Part shown: positions 7,930 through 17,257 of the stretch, in pieces
Numbering within the stretch: position 1 is the stretch's first letter
Layout of the letters: each line of letters begins with the position of its first letter
DNA from: Pseudomonas laurylsulfatiphila
GTDB lineage: Bacteria > Pseudomonadota > Gammaproteobacteria > Pseudomonadales > Pseudomonadaceae
NCBI RefSeq assembly: GCF_002934665.1
Contig: NZ_NIRS01000007.1
Location: 248,001-312,000, forward strand
DNA length: 64,000 nt
Direction: 5' to 3'
Notes under the pieces: generated by a model
Database searches by the model: none
Told to the model about the DNA's origin: nothing
Seen by the model: only the letters and a program-made list of their open reading frames with translations
Program-made: the position numbers and the translations under genes

Positions 7930-9309
7930 ATGAATTCAATGCGCAAGATGATTCTGCAATTGGGCACCGTTCTGGCTCTGAGTCTGCTGGCCGCCAAGGT
8001 GATGGCCGCGGTGTCGCCAGAGGAAGCCAACAAGCTCGGCACCAGCCTGACCCCGCTCGGTGCCGAGAAGGCCGGCAATGCCGATGGTTCGATTCCGGCC
8101 TGGACCGGTGGCATCCCGAAAAACGCTGGCGCGGTGGACAGCAAGGGTTTCCTGGCCGACCCGTTCGCCAACGAAAAGCCGTTGTTCGTGATCACCGCAG
8201 CGACCGTCGACAAGTACAAGGACAAGCTTTCCGACGGCCAGATCGCGATGTTCAAACGCTATCCCGAGACTTACAAGATTCCGGTCTATCCCAGCCATCG
8301 TACCGTGGCGTTACCGGCAGAAATCTATGAGTCGGCCAAGCGCAGTGCGCTGAACGTAACACCGATCAACGACGGTAACGGTCTGGCCAACTTCACCGGC
8401 AATCGCTATTACGCGTTCCCGATTCCGAAGAATGGCGTGGAAGTGATCTGGAACCACGTCACCCGTTACCACGGCGGCAATCTGCGTCGCACCATCACCC
8501 AGGCGACACCGCAATCCAATGGTGATTTCACAGTGATCCGCTTCAAGGACGAAGTCGCCGTGCCGTCGTTGCTCAGTGATCTGAAACCGGGCAGCGACGA
8601 TAACGTCCTCAACTACTTCAAGCAGGAAGTCACCGCACCGGCGCGCCTGGCGGGCAACGTGCTGCTGGTCCACGAGACGCTCGATCAGGTCAAGGAACCG
8701 CGCAAGGCCTGGATCTACAACGCCGGTCAGCGTCGGGTACGGCGTGCGCCACAGGTCGCCTATGACGGGGTCGGCACCTCATCCGATGGCCTGCGCACCA
8801 CCGACAACTTCGACATGTTTTCCGGCGCGCCGGATCGCTACGACTGGAAGCTCATTGGCAAGAAGGAGATGTACATCCCCTACAACAGCTACAAGCTCGA
8901 CTCGCCAGACCTCAAGTACACCGATGTCATCAAGGCCGGGCACATCAACCAGGACCTGACTCGCTATGAGCTGCACCGGGTCTGGGAAGTCGTCGCTACG
9001 GTCAAGCCGAGCGAACGGCACGTGTACGCCAAGCGCCACATGTACATCGACGAAGACAGCTGGCAAGTGGCGCTGGCCGACCACTACGACGGGCGTGGAC
9101 AGCTCTGGCGCGTCGCCGAAGGGCATGCCCAGTTCTACTACGATCACCAGGTGCCGGCCTATACCGTCGAAGCGCTGTATGACCTGATTGCCGGTCGCTA
9201 CATCGCACTGGGAATGAAGAACGAAGAAAAGCGCAGCTTCGAGTTCAACATCGATGCAAAAGCGGGGGACTACACACCGGCAGCCTTGCGTAGCACGGGG
9301 GTCAGGTAG
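7930..9309 (+). CDS. DUF1329 family periplasmic / outer-membrane-associated protein
   Basis: 459 residues. A signal peptide (MRKMILQLGTVLALSLLAAKVMA, cleavage at AKVMA-AVSPEEA) is followed by the DUF1329 opening LGTSLTPLGAEKAGNADGSIPAWTGG. DUF1329 proteins have a LolA/LolB-like fold according to family descriptions and occur together with DUF1302. The start could be ATG 7930 or ATG 7939; the second gives a tighter signal peptide, the first has GAAAAGGATG directly upstream. A terminator follows at 9332-9362. Confidence 0.92.
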   Translation: MNSMRKMILQLGTVLALSLLAAKVMAAVSPEEANKLGTSLTPLGAEKAGNADGSIPAWTGGIPKNAGAVDSKGFLADPFANEKPLFVITAATVDKYKDKLSDGQIAMFKRYPETYKIPVYPSHRTVALPAEIYESAKRSALNVTPINDGNGLANFTGNRYYAFPIPKNGVEVIWNHVTRYHGGNLRRTITQATPQSNGDFTVIRFKDEVAVPSLLSDLKPGSDDNVLNYFKQEVTAPARLAGNVLLVHETLDQVKEPRKAWIYNAGQRRVRRAPQVAYDGVGTSSDGLRTTDNFDMFSGAPDRYDWKLIGKKEMYIPYNSYKLDSPDLKYTDVIKAGHINQDLTRYELHRVWEVVATVKPSERHVYAKRHMYIDEDSWQVALADHYDGRGQLWRVAEGHAQFYYDHQVPAYTVEALYDLIAGRYIALGMKNEEKRSFEFNIDAKAGDYTPAALRSTGVR

Positions 9310-9331
9310 GTTTCCTACAGGCTCCTACACA

Positions 9332-9362
9332 AAAGGGTGACTTTGCGGTCACCTTTTTTATA
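9332..9362 (+). terminator. Rho-independent terminator of the DUF1302/DUF1329 operon
   Basis: AAAAGGGTGAC and GTCACCTTTTTT form a stem with loop TTTGCG, ending in a T run about 50 bp after the DUF1329 stop. Confidence 0.85.
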
Positions 9363-9451
9363 GGGGGCGATCAGTGTGTTGAATACTTCTTCAACAAGCA
9401 CTCGGGAGGGGTCTAGGGTGGCGCCAGAATTATAAAAAAAGGCGCATCACA

Positions 9452-11998
9452 ATGACTGCAATGACGCACTGTCTGGACCGCCCTGGCCTTGTGCCCCGAC
9501 TGTCGTCCCATCATCTGTCCCGCGAGCGGCTGGTCGAGCCCATGCTGGTGTCGACCGCGAGGGTGAAGTTGCTTTGCGCACCGCCCGGCAGTGGCAAGAG
9601 CGCGTTGCTCAGCGAATGCCTGCTGCGGGCGCCGGAGCACTGTCGGGTCTGTTGGCTGCCGCTGGCGGGGGCGTCGTTGAGTGCTGCCGATTTTCTGTTG
9701 CGCCTGACGCAAGCGCTGGATCTGCCCTCGGCGGATGAGCCCGGGCTGCTGGCGCATCTGGCCCGATTACAGACGCCGACCTGGCTGTTTCTGGATGATT
9801 ACTGCCGCGCACCCAACACGGAACTCGACCGGATGCTCGATCGCCTGTTGGCCGTCGCCAACCCGGTGCTGACCTGGTGGCTGGGTTCCCGTCGTCGACC
9901 ATCCTGCAACTGGCCGCGGCTGCTGCTCGATGATGAGGTGTACGAGTGCGAAGGCCGGGCGCTGGCGTTTACCGAGGCCGAGGTCGGGCAGTTGCTCGGT
10001 CATGTCGACCCAACCCTGGCGGCCCGGACCGCCAAGAGGGTGGTTGAGCGTAGCGGTGGCTGGTGCGCTGGCGTGCGGATCGCGTTACTCAATGGTTGCC
10101 CGTGGTCGGGTGAACAGGGGCGTTCGGCAACGCTGCTCGATTATCTGCAGCACGAGTTGTTCAACACCTTGCCGCCGGAGTTGGTTGAGGTCTGGCAGGT
10201 GTTGGTTCATCTGCCACGCTTCAATGCCAGCTTGTGCGAGCATCTTTTCGGTACGGGTGAGGGAGCGCAGTGGCTGCACGCATTGCAGGACATGGGCTGC
10301 TTCATTGAGCCTTGGGAAGACTCCGTCGAGTGGTTGCGGATCTGCGAGCCACTGGCCCGGGCAATGGCGGAGGAGCCGACCCCGGCCGGGCGATCCTGGC
10401 ATCGCCGCGCGTGCCAATGGTTCAGCGCCGAAGAGGACTGGCAAGGTGCGTTCGAGCAGGCGCTGTTGGCGCAGGAGTTCGAAGTGGCGGTCAGTCTTTT
10501 GCAGCACTTCAGCCTCGAACATTTGTTCCGGCGCGAAAATGTCTGTCTGCTGTTGAAACTCCACGAGCGTCAACAGGCTGAGCTGACCCTTGTTACACCG
10601 CAATTGGTGGGGCTGGTCAGCGCGGCGTTGTTGTTTGCCGGACGTTTCGATCCTGCCGCCGCGTGCATTGAGCAACTGGCACGATTTGCCCCGCAGCCTA
10701 CGCAGGCGCAGCAACGGCAACTGCTGGCACGCTGGCAGGCGCAACAGGGCTGGCTGCTGCATTTGCAAGGCCGTATGGAGGCGGCCCGTACGCACTTTCT
10801 CGATGCGCTGGCCGAGCTGGGCGTCGATGCCTGGCCGGCGCGAGTGTTGTGCCTCTCAGGACTGACCCAGCAGGCATTGCTCAACGCCGAACTCGATGTG
10901 GCACAGGCGTTCAATCGTGAGGCACTGTGCCTGGCGCGCGCCCAAGGCTCGCTATTGTTCGAAGGGCTGCTTGAACTCGATCACGCACAGTTGCTGGAGA
11001 TGCGCGGAGCGCCCCGACGCGCCGAGAGCTTGTTGGCTGATACGGTTGCGCTGTTGTCTCGAGAGGCTGATCGACCGACGCCGCTATTGGGGCGAATTGC
11101 CCTGCGGCGAGGACGGTTGGCCCTCTGTCAGGGACAAGATGAGCTGGCCGCCGGTTTCTTCCAGTCCGGCCTGGAGGACTGCCTGCAAAGCCAGGACAAG
11201 CACGCGCTGTATGGCTTTCTCGGGCAGGCGCAGATGGCCGCCAACCAGCGCGATTATGCCCATGCGTTTGATCGTCTGCGCGAAGCCGAACGGTTGATGC
11301 AGCAACGGCAGATCCCCGACACGGTGTATCGCAGCGTACTGCTGCAAATCAGCAGTCATTTCTGGCTGCAACAAGGGCGCCCGGAGTTGGTCCGGGAAGC
11401 GCTGACCCGAGTCTTGCGTCATTATCGCGGGGCCCATGCACGCCAGGCACCACCCGCCACGCTGCAACTGATTGCGCGTATCGAATACCAGTTGGTGTTG
11501 GCCGAGACTCAACTTCAATTGGCGCAAAATCCATTGGATCGCCTCAAGGCGTTACTCAAGCAGGCGCAACAACAGGCCATGCTGGCGCTGGAAGCGGAGT
11601 TGCAATTGGCAATCTGCGAAGTGGCGGACCTGACGGGCGAGCCGGACATGGCTCATGCCGCACTGGAGGCTGGCCTGGCGTTGGTGAAGCGTTGTCATGG
11701 GCAACAGGCATTGCGTGATTTGAATTTGCGCCAGCCGAGTCTGATCTGTCGTCTACAGGGAACGGCGCCCGTGGTCGATAGGGACTCCGATGTCAGTTTA
11801 CTGAGCGGGCGAGAGCTTGAAGTACTGGACCTGATTGCCCAAGGCAACTCCAATCAGCAAATCGCCGAACAACTGTTCATTTCGTTGCATACGGTGAAAA
11901 CCCATGCCCGGCGCATTCACAGCAAGTTGGGTGTGGAACGACGCACACAGGCAGTTGCCATGGCGAAGAAGTTGGGGTTGATAATGCAAGTTTGGTAA
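9452..11998 (+). CDS. MalT-like LuxR-family ATP-binding transcriptional regulator
   Basis: 848 residues. N-terminal STAND-type ATPase with Walker A APPGSGKS at 43-50 and a Walker-B-like WLFLDDY near 111; a long TPR/superhelical sensor region (about 340-760); C-terminal LuxR helix-turn-helix (about 780-840: LSGRELEVLDLIAQGNSNQQIAE, then HTVKTHARRI). This is the domain order of MalT-type activators (large ATP-binding LuxR). Such regulators are commonly beside the DUF1302/DUF1329 genes they activate, and it is encoded 142 bp downstream of that pair on the same strand, after a terminator. The inducer is unknown. Confidence 0.93.
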   Translation: MTAMTHCLDRPGLVPRLSSHHLSRERLVEPMLVSTARVKLLCAPPGSGKSALLSECLLRAPEHCRVCWLPLAGASLSAADFLLRLTQALDLPSADEPGLLAHLARLQTPTWLFLDDYCRAPNTELDRMLDRLLAVANPVLTWWLGSRRRPSCNWPRLLLDDEVYECEGRALAFTEAEVGQLLGHVDPTLAARTAKRVVERSGGWCAGVRIALLNGCPWSGEQGRSATLLDYLQHELFNTLPPELVEVWQVLVHLPRFNASLCEHLFGTGEGAQWLHALQDMGCFIEPWEDSVEWLRICEPLARAMAEEPTPAGRSWHRRACQWFSAEEDWQGAFEQALLAQEFEVAVSLLQHFSLEHLFRRENVCLLLKLHERQQAELTLVTPQLVGLVSAALLFAGRFDPAAACIEQLARFAPQPTQAQQRQLLARWQAQQGWLLHLQGRMEAARTHFLDALAELGVDAWPARVLCLSGLTQQALLNAELDVAQAFNREALCLARAQGSLLFEGLLELDHAQLLEMRGAPRRAESLLADTVALLSREADRPTPLLGRIALRRGRLALCQGQDELAAGFFQSGLEDCLQSQDKHALYGFLGQAQMAANQRDYAHAFDRLREAERLMQQRQIPDTVYRSVLLQISSHFWLQQGRPELVREALTRVLRHYRGAHARQAPPATLQLIARIEYQLVLAETQLQLAQNPLDRLKALLKQAQQQAMLALEAELQLAICEVADLTGEPDMAHAALEAGLALVKRCHGQQALRDLNLRQPSLICRLQGTAPVVDRDSDVSLLSGRELEVLDLIAQGNSNQQIAEQLFISLHTVKTHARRIHSKLGVERRTQAVAMAKKLGLIMQVW

Positions 11999-12167
11999 GT
12001 GTTGGTTTTTAGTCGGGACATGAATTAAAACATACTGTTGCGTGCATAAATAATCGTGTTGATTAGTATGGTTGCCGGCGCTGACAGATCAGAAGTTTGT
12101 TGTACTGTCAGTACATTGATTCGATTCGCCGAGCAGGATGTTCGGCTATTCAAGACAGGAAGTCTGT

Positions 12168-12857
12168 ATGAGCGACAGTTTTTTTTCTTACAATAAGGTT
12201 TTGCTATTGAAGCGCATTCGTGCGGATTTCGCAGTCGAAGTGCTGTTGGTTTCGCGCTTGGGAGAACTCGGGATCAACCCGTTCAAGACCTATTTGAGTA
12301 CGCTGGTTGATCTTGTTGGCACTGACGTCAGCGAATCCAGGACGTTATTCGATGAGACACTGGAGTGGGTTGAGAAAGAGACACTGCCAAACTATATCCA
12401 GGGTATCAATGGGGTTTTCAATCGGCAGTATTCTTTCGAGCCGGAGCATCGGGTTGAAGGGCTGGACCTGATAGCGTTTGAAAGCATAGTCATTGAAATC
12501 GTCCGTTGGTTGACCGAAGCGCCGTCAATCAACCTTTCAAAACGCTCGATCAAAGTATCCGGCATCGAAGCGGTCCACGCAGCGTTGAAGTATCAGCTAC
12601 CGGAAATCAATATCGATAACCTGTACTTGACCCGTTTTGTTGCGGAAGCGGGTGGGCGAAAGATACTTCAATCCCAAAGCCTGGCCGAAGATGTCTTTGC
12701 TCGTTTTCAACAGAATGAAATTCCTTACTATCACGGCGAAGGAGTGGGTATTTATACGATCGCTTACAGTGCCCAGGAATCTGATTTGCATCCGCAGCTT
12801 ACGATCAAGGACATCAGTGACCTGGTGATCGAAATCGCTCCGGAATTTTTGAGCTGA
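12168..12857 (+). CDS. Hypothetical protein, unrecognised
   Basis: 229 residues from ATG 12168, chosen because CAGGAAGT lies 10 bp before it; an upstream in-frame start at 12138 would add ten residues. No signal peptide or membrane segment. The sequence is soluble, acidic to neutral and mixed alpha/beta (MSDSFFSYNKVLLLKRIRAD at the start, ISDLVIEIAPEFLS at the end). Codon use is clearly more A/T rich than in neighbouring genes and the upstream 140 bp are also A/T rich, which suggests a laterally acquired or fast-evolving gene. No family recognised; function unknown. Confidence 0.7.
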   Translation: MSDSFFSYNKVLLLKRIRADFAVEVLLVSRLGELGINPFKTYLSTLVDLVGTDVSESRTLFDETLEWVEKETLPNYIQGINGVFNRQYSFEPEHRVEGLDLIAFESIVIEIVRWLTEAPSINLSKRSIKVSGIEAVHAALKYQLPEINIDNLYLTRFVAEAGGRKILQSQSLAEDVFARFQQNEIPYYHGEGVGIYTIAYSAQESDLHPQLTIKDISDLVIEIAPEFLS

Positions 12858-12871
12858 TTGGTGTTTTCATA

Positions 12872-12912
12872 AAAGCAGCTGTGCCAACCCCCTCTTGGTT
12901 GGCGCAGCTGTC
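12872..12912 (-). terminator. Terminator after the IclR regulator (possibly bidirectional)
   Basis: Stem GCAGCTG-n-GCCAACC paired with GGTTGGC-n-CAGCTG, loop CCCTCTT. On the minus strand the stem is followed by CTTTTATG, fitting the end of the IclR gene at 12917; on the plus strand no T run follows, though the stem may still assist the gene ending at 12857. Confidence 0.7.
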
Positions 12913-12916
12913 GCAA

Positions 12917-13714
12917 TCAGGTTGCGGCGGCGGGTTCATAACCCATGCGCCAACTGACAGCACGGCTGGCGGATAACAGCCGCTGCGCCGCCGGCCCGTT
13001 TTCATCGGCATGGAACAACGATGTTGGCCCCACCACCGTCAGCACGGCAACCACTCTGCCCATCGCGTTGAACACCGGTGCCGACAAGGCATCCACCCCT
13101 GGCAGCAGCAAACCATGTACATGGTGCAAACCGCGTGCGCGGATTTGTTCGCACTGGGCCGCGTAGGCCTGATTGTCTGCCAGCACATGGGCTGCGTGGG
13201 CCTGCAACTCCTGCACGCGCAGATCCTCGGTCTCGCGTTTCGGCAGGTAGGCGCCAAATACCAGTCCCGTCGAAGAGCTGAGCAGCGGCAGCACCGAGCC
13301 CAGTTGTGTCACCACCGTCACCGCACGCACTGCCGGTTCGATGTGCACCACGGTCGCGCCCTGATTGCCCCATACCGCCAGAAAGCAGGTTTCGTTCAAG
13401 TCATCGCGCAGCTCGGCCAGGGGCAGGGCGGCGACTTTCAGCACGTCCATACTGTTGAGTGCTGCCAACCCCACGCGCAAGGCTTCACGACCCAGGCCGT
13501 AATGGTTGGTCGCCGCGTTCTGTTCGGCAAACCCGCTGGCGATCAGCGCCTGCAAATAGCGGTGGACCTTACTCGCCGGCATCTGCACGTGTTCGGCCAG
13601 GCGCGACAGCGAAGTCGAAGGCGACAACTCGGCCAGAGCCTTGAGGATGTCAGTGCCCACCTCGGCCGAGCGGACTTTCTGTTTACCGTTGCTGTCGCTG
13701 GTGGGCTTTTGCAT
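12917..13714 (-). CDS. hmgR: IclR-family repressor of homogentisate catabolism
   Basis: 265 residues. N-terminal winged helix (about 18-75: ILKALAELSPSTSLSRLAEHVQMPASKVHRYLQALI) and C-terminal IclR effector domain (about 90-255) containing the GVDALSAPVFN and AVLTVVGPTS signatures. It is divergently transcribed from hmgA, the arrangement of P. putida HmgR, which represses hmgABC and responds to homogentisate. The ATG at 13712-13714 is preceded by GCCTCC only, a weak ribosome site. The operator candidate lies in the shared 165 bp intergenic region. Confidence 0.9.
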   Translation of the reverse strand: MQKPTSDSNGKQKVRSAEVGTDILKALAELSPSTSLSRLAEHVQMPASKVHRYLQALIASGFAEQNAATNHYGLGREALRVGLAALNSMDVLKVAALPLAELRDDLNETCFLAVWGNQGATVVHIEPAVRAVTVVTQLGSVLPLLSSSTGLVFGAYLPKRETEDLRVQELQAHAAHVLADNQAYAAQCEQIRARGLHHVHGLLLPGVDALSAPVFNAMGRVVAVLTVVGPTSLFHADENGPAAQRLLSASRAVSWRMGYEPAAAT

Positions 13715-13770
13715 GGAGGCAGTTTGATCCTGTTACGAATGGGCGTCTTTATAGCTTGACGGTCAATTCC

Positions 13771-13802
13771 AATCAAATTACGTTATGCGTAATCAAATTA
13801 CG
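13771..13802. promoter_or_regulatory. Probable HmgR operator / hmgA promoter region
   Basis: Two copies of AATCAAATTACG start exactly 20 bp apart (13771 and 13791), and between them ATTACG-TTATG-CGTAAT forms a perfect 17 bp palindrome (13777-13793). The region lies between hmgR and hmgA. A 17 bp palindrome is the operator size I recall for P. putida HmgR; sequence identity to it was not checked. Confidence 0.7.
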
Positions 13803-13879
13803 ATAAAAATAACCCAGGCGTGCCTCGACCTCTGCAACAGAGCGAGCGGCCACTGCCGACTCCCTGTTCAGGAGGCTCC

Positions 13880-15184
13880 ATGAACCCCGATTCAACAATG
13901 CCAGCGCTGGCCTACCTGTCAGGCTTCGGCAACGAATTCAGCAGCGAAGCCTTGCCCGGTGCACTGCCTGTCGGCCAGAACTCCCCGCAAAAAGCCCCGT
14001 ACGGTCTCTACACCGAGCTGTTCTCCGGCACGGCGTTTACCATGCCGCGCAGCGAGGCGCGGCGGACGTGGATGTACCGCATTCAGCCGTCGGCCAATCA
14101 CCCGGCATTCGTCAAGTTGGACCGGCAACTGGCCGGCGGCCCGCTGGGTGAGGTGACCCCCAACCGCCTGCGCTGGAACCCGCTGGACATTCCCGCCGAG
14201 CCGACCGACTTCATCGACGGCCTGGTGAGCATGGCCGCCAACTCGGGCGCGGAAAAACCGGCCGGTATCAGCATCTACAACTACCGCGCGAACCGTTCCA
14301 TGGAGCGCGCGTTCTTCAACGCCGACGGCGAGATGTTGCTGGTGCCTGAACTGGGGCGCCTGCGCATTGCCACCGAACTCGGCGTGCTTGAACTGGAACC
14401 GCTGGAAATTGCCGTGCTGCCACGCGGTCTTAAATTCCGCATCGAACTGCTCGACCCGCAGGCCCGTGGTTATGTCGCCGAAAACCATGGCGCGCCGTTG
14501 CGTCTGCCGGACCTGGGGCCGATTGGCAGCAATGGCCTGGCCAATCCGCGGGACTTCGTGACCCCGGTGGCGGCCTACGAGAACCTGCAACAACCCACTA
14601 CGCTGGTGCAGAAATTCCTCGGCCAGCTGTGGGCATGCGAGCTCAATCATTCGCCGCTCAACGTGGTTGCCTGGCACGGTAACAACGTGCCGTACAAATA
14701 TGACCTGCGCCGTTTCAACACCATCGGCACCGTCAGTTTCGATCACCCGGATCCGTCGATCTTCACCGTGCTGACCTCGCCTACCAGCGTCCATGGCCTG
14801 GCCAACCTCGATTTCGTGATCTTCCCTCCGCGCTGGATGGTGGCCGAGAAAACCTTCCGTCCACCGTGGTTCCATCGCAACCTGATGAACGAATTCATGG
14901 GTTTGATCCAGGGCGAATACGACGCCAAGGCCGAAGGCTTTGTGCCCGGCGGTGCTTCGCTGCACAGCTGTATGAGCGCCCATGGTCCCGACGGAGAGAC
15001 TTGCACCAAAGCGGTTAACGCTGACCTCAAACCGGCGAAAATAGACAACACCATGGCATTCATGTTCGAGACCAGCCAGGTATTGCGTCCGAGCCGTTTC
15101 GCCCTCGATTGCCCGCAACTGCAAAACACTTACGATGCCTGCTGGGCTACGCTGCCCGCCACTTTCGACCCGACCCGGAGATAA
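13880..15184 (+). CDS. hmgA: Homogentisate 1,2-dioxygenase
   Basis: 434 residues from ATG 13880 behind a strong CAGGAGGCTCC site; an in-frame opening at 13820 was rejected for lack of a ribosome site. The start LAYLSGFGNEFSSEALPGALP is a family hallmark, and iron ligands are expected in FPPRWMVAEKTFRPPWFHRNLMNEFMG (His-Glu) and the following GASLHSCMSAHGPD (His). The enzyme opens the aromatic ring of homogentisate to 4-maleylacetoacetate using Fe(II) and O2 in tyrosine and phenylalanine breakdown. First gene of a three-gene operon whose order (hmgA-fahA-maiA) equals the order used in Pseudomonas. Confidence 0.98.
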   Translation: MNPDSTMPALAYLSGFGNEFSSEALPGALPVGQNSPQKAPYGLYTELFSGTAFTMPRSEARRTWMYRIQPSANHPAFVKLDRQLAGGPLGEVTPNRLRWNPLDIPAEPTDFIDGLVSMAANSGAEKPAGISIYNYRANRSMERAFFNADGEMLLVPELGRLRIATELGVLELEPLEIAVLPRGLKFRIELLDPQARGYVAENHGAPLRLPDLGPIGSNGLANPRDFVTPVAAYENLQQPTTLVQKFLGQLWACELNHSPLNVVAWHGNNVPYKYDLRRFNTIGTVSFDHPDPSIFTVLTSPTSVHGLANLDFVIFPPRWMVAEKTFRPPWFHRNLMNEFMGLIQGEYDAKAEGFVPGGASLHSCMSAHGPDGETCTKAVNADLKPAKIDNTMAFMFETSQVLRPSRFALDCPQLQNTYDACWATLPATFDPTRR

Positions 15185-15187
15185 CCC

Positions 15188-16492
15188 ATGACGCAGACTT
15201 CCATCACTCGCAGCTGGGTTGTATCCGCCAACGGCCATGCGGATTTCCCTCTGCAAAACCTGCCGCTGGGCGTGTTCAGCCTCAACGGCTCGGCACCGCG
15301 CAGTGGCGTGGCTATTGGCGAGCATATCTTTGACCTGCAAGCGGCCCTGGAGGCCGGGTTGTTCGATGGCGCCGCGAAAACAGCGGTCGAAGCGACCCTT
15401 GGCGGTCAGTTGAATGCCTTCTTCGAACTGGGCCGCGAGGCTCGCGTCGCGTTGCGCGAGCGTTTGCTGGAACTGTTCGCCGAGGGCAGCACCCTGCACG
15501 GCAAGATCGAAGCCCAGGGCGCAAAACTGCTGCCGCTGGCGGCGGATTGCGAAATGCACCTGCCGGCAAAAATCAATGATTACACCGACTTCTACGTCGG
15601 CATCGAGCACGCGCAGAACGTTGGCAAACTGTTCCGTCCCGACAACCCGTTGCTGCCGAACTACAAGTACGTGCCAATCGGCTACCACGGTCGTGCGTCG
15701 ACCATTCGCCCGTCCGGTACCGATGTCCGCCGCCCGAAAGGCCAGACGTTGCCGGCCGGTCAGAGCGAACCGACGTTCGGCCCTTGCGCACGCCTGGACT
15801 ACGAACTGGAACTGGGCATCTGGATCGGCCAGGGCAACGACATGGGCGACTCGATTGCCATCGGCGACGCCGCCGATCACATCGCCGGTTTCTGCCTGCT
15901 CAACGACTGGTCGGCACGGGACATCCAGGCCTGGGAATACCAGCCGCTGGGGCCGTTCCTGTCGAAAAGCTTCATCACCAGCATCTCGCCGTGGGTCGTC
16001 ACCGCCGAAGCGCTGGAGCCGTTCCGTCGCGCCCAGCCAGCGCGTCCGCAAGGCGATCCGCAGCCGCTGCCGTACCTGCTCGACAAGCGCGATCAGGCCG
16101 CTGGCGGGTTCGACATCGAACTGGAAGTGCTGCTGCTCACCGAGGCCATGCGCGAGCAGAACCTGCCGGCCCATCGCCTGACCCTGAGCAACACACAGCA
16201 CATGTACTGGACCGTGGCGCAAATGGTCGCGCACCACAGCGTCAACGGCTGCCAATTGCAGGCCGGTGACCTGTTCGGTTCGGGCACCTTGTCGGGGCCG
16301 GAGAGCGGTCAGTTCGGCAGCCTGCTGGAAATCACCGAAGGCGGTAAGAAGCCGATCGAACTGGCCTCGGGCGAGGTGCGCAAGTTCCTTGAGGACGGTG
16401 ACGAAATCATCCTGCGCGGCCGTTGCCGTCGCGACGGTTTCGCGTCCATCGGTTTCGGTGAGTGCCGTGGCAAAGTGCTGCCGGCGCGCTGA
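15188..16492 (+). CDS. fahA: Fumarylacetoacetase
   Basis: 434 residues starting 3 bp after hmgA. FAH fold with the metal-binding acidic residues in DYELELGIWIG (about 204-214) and DWSARDIQAWEYQPLGPF (about 240-257), and the active-site-region GIEHAQNVGKLFRP and GYHGRASTI. It hydrolyses fumarylacetoacetate to fumarate and acetoacetate, the last step of tyrosine degradation. Translationally close to hmgA and followed by maiA 12 bp later. Confidence 0.98.
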   Translation: MTQTSITRSWVVSANGHADFPLQNLPLGVFSLNGSAPRSGVAIGEHIFDLQAALEAGLFDGAAKTAVEATLGGQLNAFFELGREARVALRERLLELFAEGSTLHGKIEAQGAKLLPLAADCEMHLPAKINDYTDFYVGIEHAQNVGKLFRPDNPLLPNYKYVPIGYHGRASTIRPSGTDVRRPKGQTLPAGQSEPTFGPCARLDYELELGIWIGQGNDMGDSIAIGDAADHIAGFCLLNDWSARDIQAWEYQPLGPFLSKSFITSISPWVVTAEALEPFRRAQPARPQGDPQPLPYLLDKRDQAAGGFDIELEVLLLTEAMREQNLPAHRLTLSNTQHMYWTVAQMVAHHSVNGCQLQAGDLFGSGTLSGPESGQFGSLLEITEGGKKPIELASGEVRKFLEDGDEIILRGRCRRDGFASIGFGECRGKVLPAR

Positions 16493-16504
16493 GAGGAGCG
16501 GGGC

Positions 16505-17140
16505 ATGGAACTCTATACTTACTACCGTTCGACGTCGTCGTACCGGGTGCGTATCGCGTTGGCGCTCAAGGGCCTTGATTATCAATCCTTGCCAGTCAAC
16601 CTGATCGCACCCGAAGGCGGCGAGCATCGACAGCCGCCTTATCTGGGCATCAACCCGCAGGGCCGCGTGCCGGCCTTGCGTACCGATGAAGGCGAGTTGC
16701 TGATCCAGTCTCCCGCCATCATCGAATACCTGGAGGAACGTTATCCACAGGTGCCACTGCTGTCCAAGGACCTCGCCACCCGCGCACATGAGCGTGGCGT
16801 GGCGGCAGTGATCGGCTGCGATGTGCACCCGCTGCACAACGTCAGCGTGCTCAACCGGCTGCGCCAGTCGGGCCACGACGAACCTCAGGTGGTGGAGTGG
16901 ATCGGTCACTGGGTCGGCCAAGGCCTGGCCACGGTAGAGCAGTTGATCGGCGATGACGGTTACTGCTTCGGCCCCGAGCCGGGGCTGGCGGACGTCTACC
17001 TGATCCCGCAGCTGTACGCGGCCGAGCGTTTCAATGTTTCTCTTGAGGCTTATCCGCGGATTCGTCGAGTGGCAGTGTTGGCGGCGACGCATCCGGCGTT
17101 CATCCAGGCGCATCCGGCGAATCAGCCAGATACGCCATAA
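16505..17140 (+). CDS. maiA: Maleylacetoacetate isomerase (zeta-class GST)
   Basis: 211 residues. The zeta-class signature YYRSTSSYRVRIAL (about 5-18, with the catalytic SSxxxR) is intact, and the glutathione-binding segment LLIQSPAIIEYLEERYP follows. It isomerises maleylacetoacetate to fumarylacetoacetate with glutathione. GAGGAGC lies before the ATG. End of the homogentisate operon; a REP element (17159) rather than a clear terminator follows. Confidence 0.97.
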   Translation: MELYTYYRSTSSYRVRIALALKGLDYQSLPVNLIAPEGGEHRQPPYLGINPQGRVPALRTDEGELLIQSPAIIEYLEERYPQVPLLSKDLATRAHERGVAAVIGCDVHPLHNVSVLNRLRQSGHDEPQVVEWIGHWVGQGLATVEQLIGDDGYCFGPEPGLADVYLIPQLYAAERFNVSLEAYPRIRRVAVLAATHPAFIQAHPANQPDTP

Positions 17141-17158
17141 CGGTTCACACCAACCCAA

Positions 17159-17246
17159 TGTGGGAGCGAGCTTGCTCGCGATAGCGGCATGTCAGTCATA
17201 TTGATTTGACTGACACTCCCTCTTCGCGAGCAGGCTCGTTCCCACA
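17159..17246. repeat. REP/BIME inverted repeat
   Basis: TGTGGGAGCGAGCTTGCTCGCGA and its near-complement TCGCGAGCAGGCTCGTTCCCACA enclose a spacer with the ATGTCAGTCATATTGATTTG type core also seen in the elements near 46.8 and 58.0 kb. Confidence 0.85.
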
Positions 17247-17257
17247 ATGATTTTTGA

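Noticed and set aside
13919..17158. Open frame of about 1079 codons on the minus strand across hmgA, fahA and maiA
   Set aside because: It is exactly antisense to three well-supported genes and its protein is low in recognisable motifs, as expected from high-GC third-position bias.
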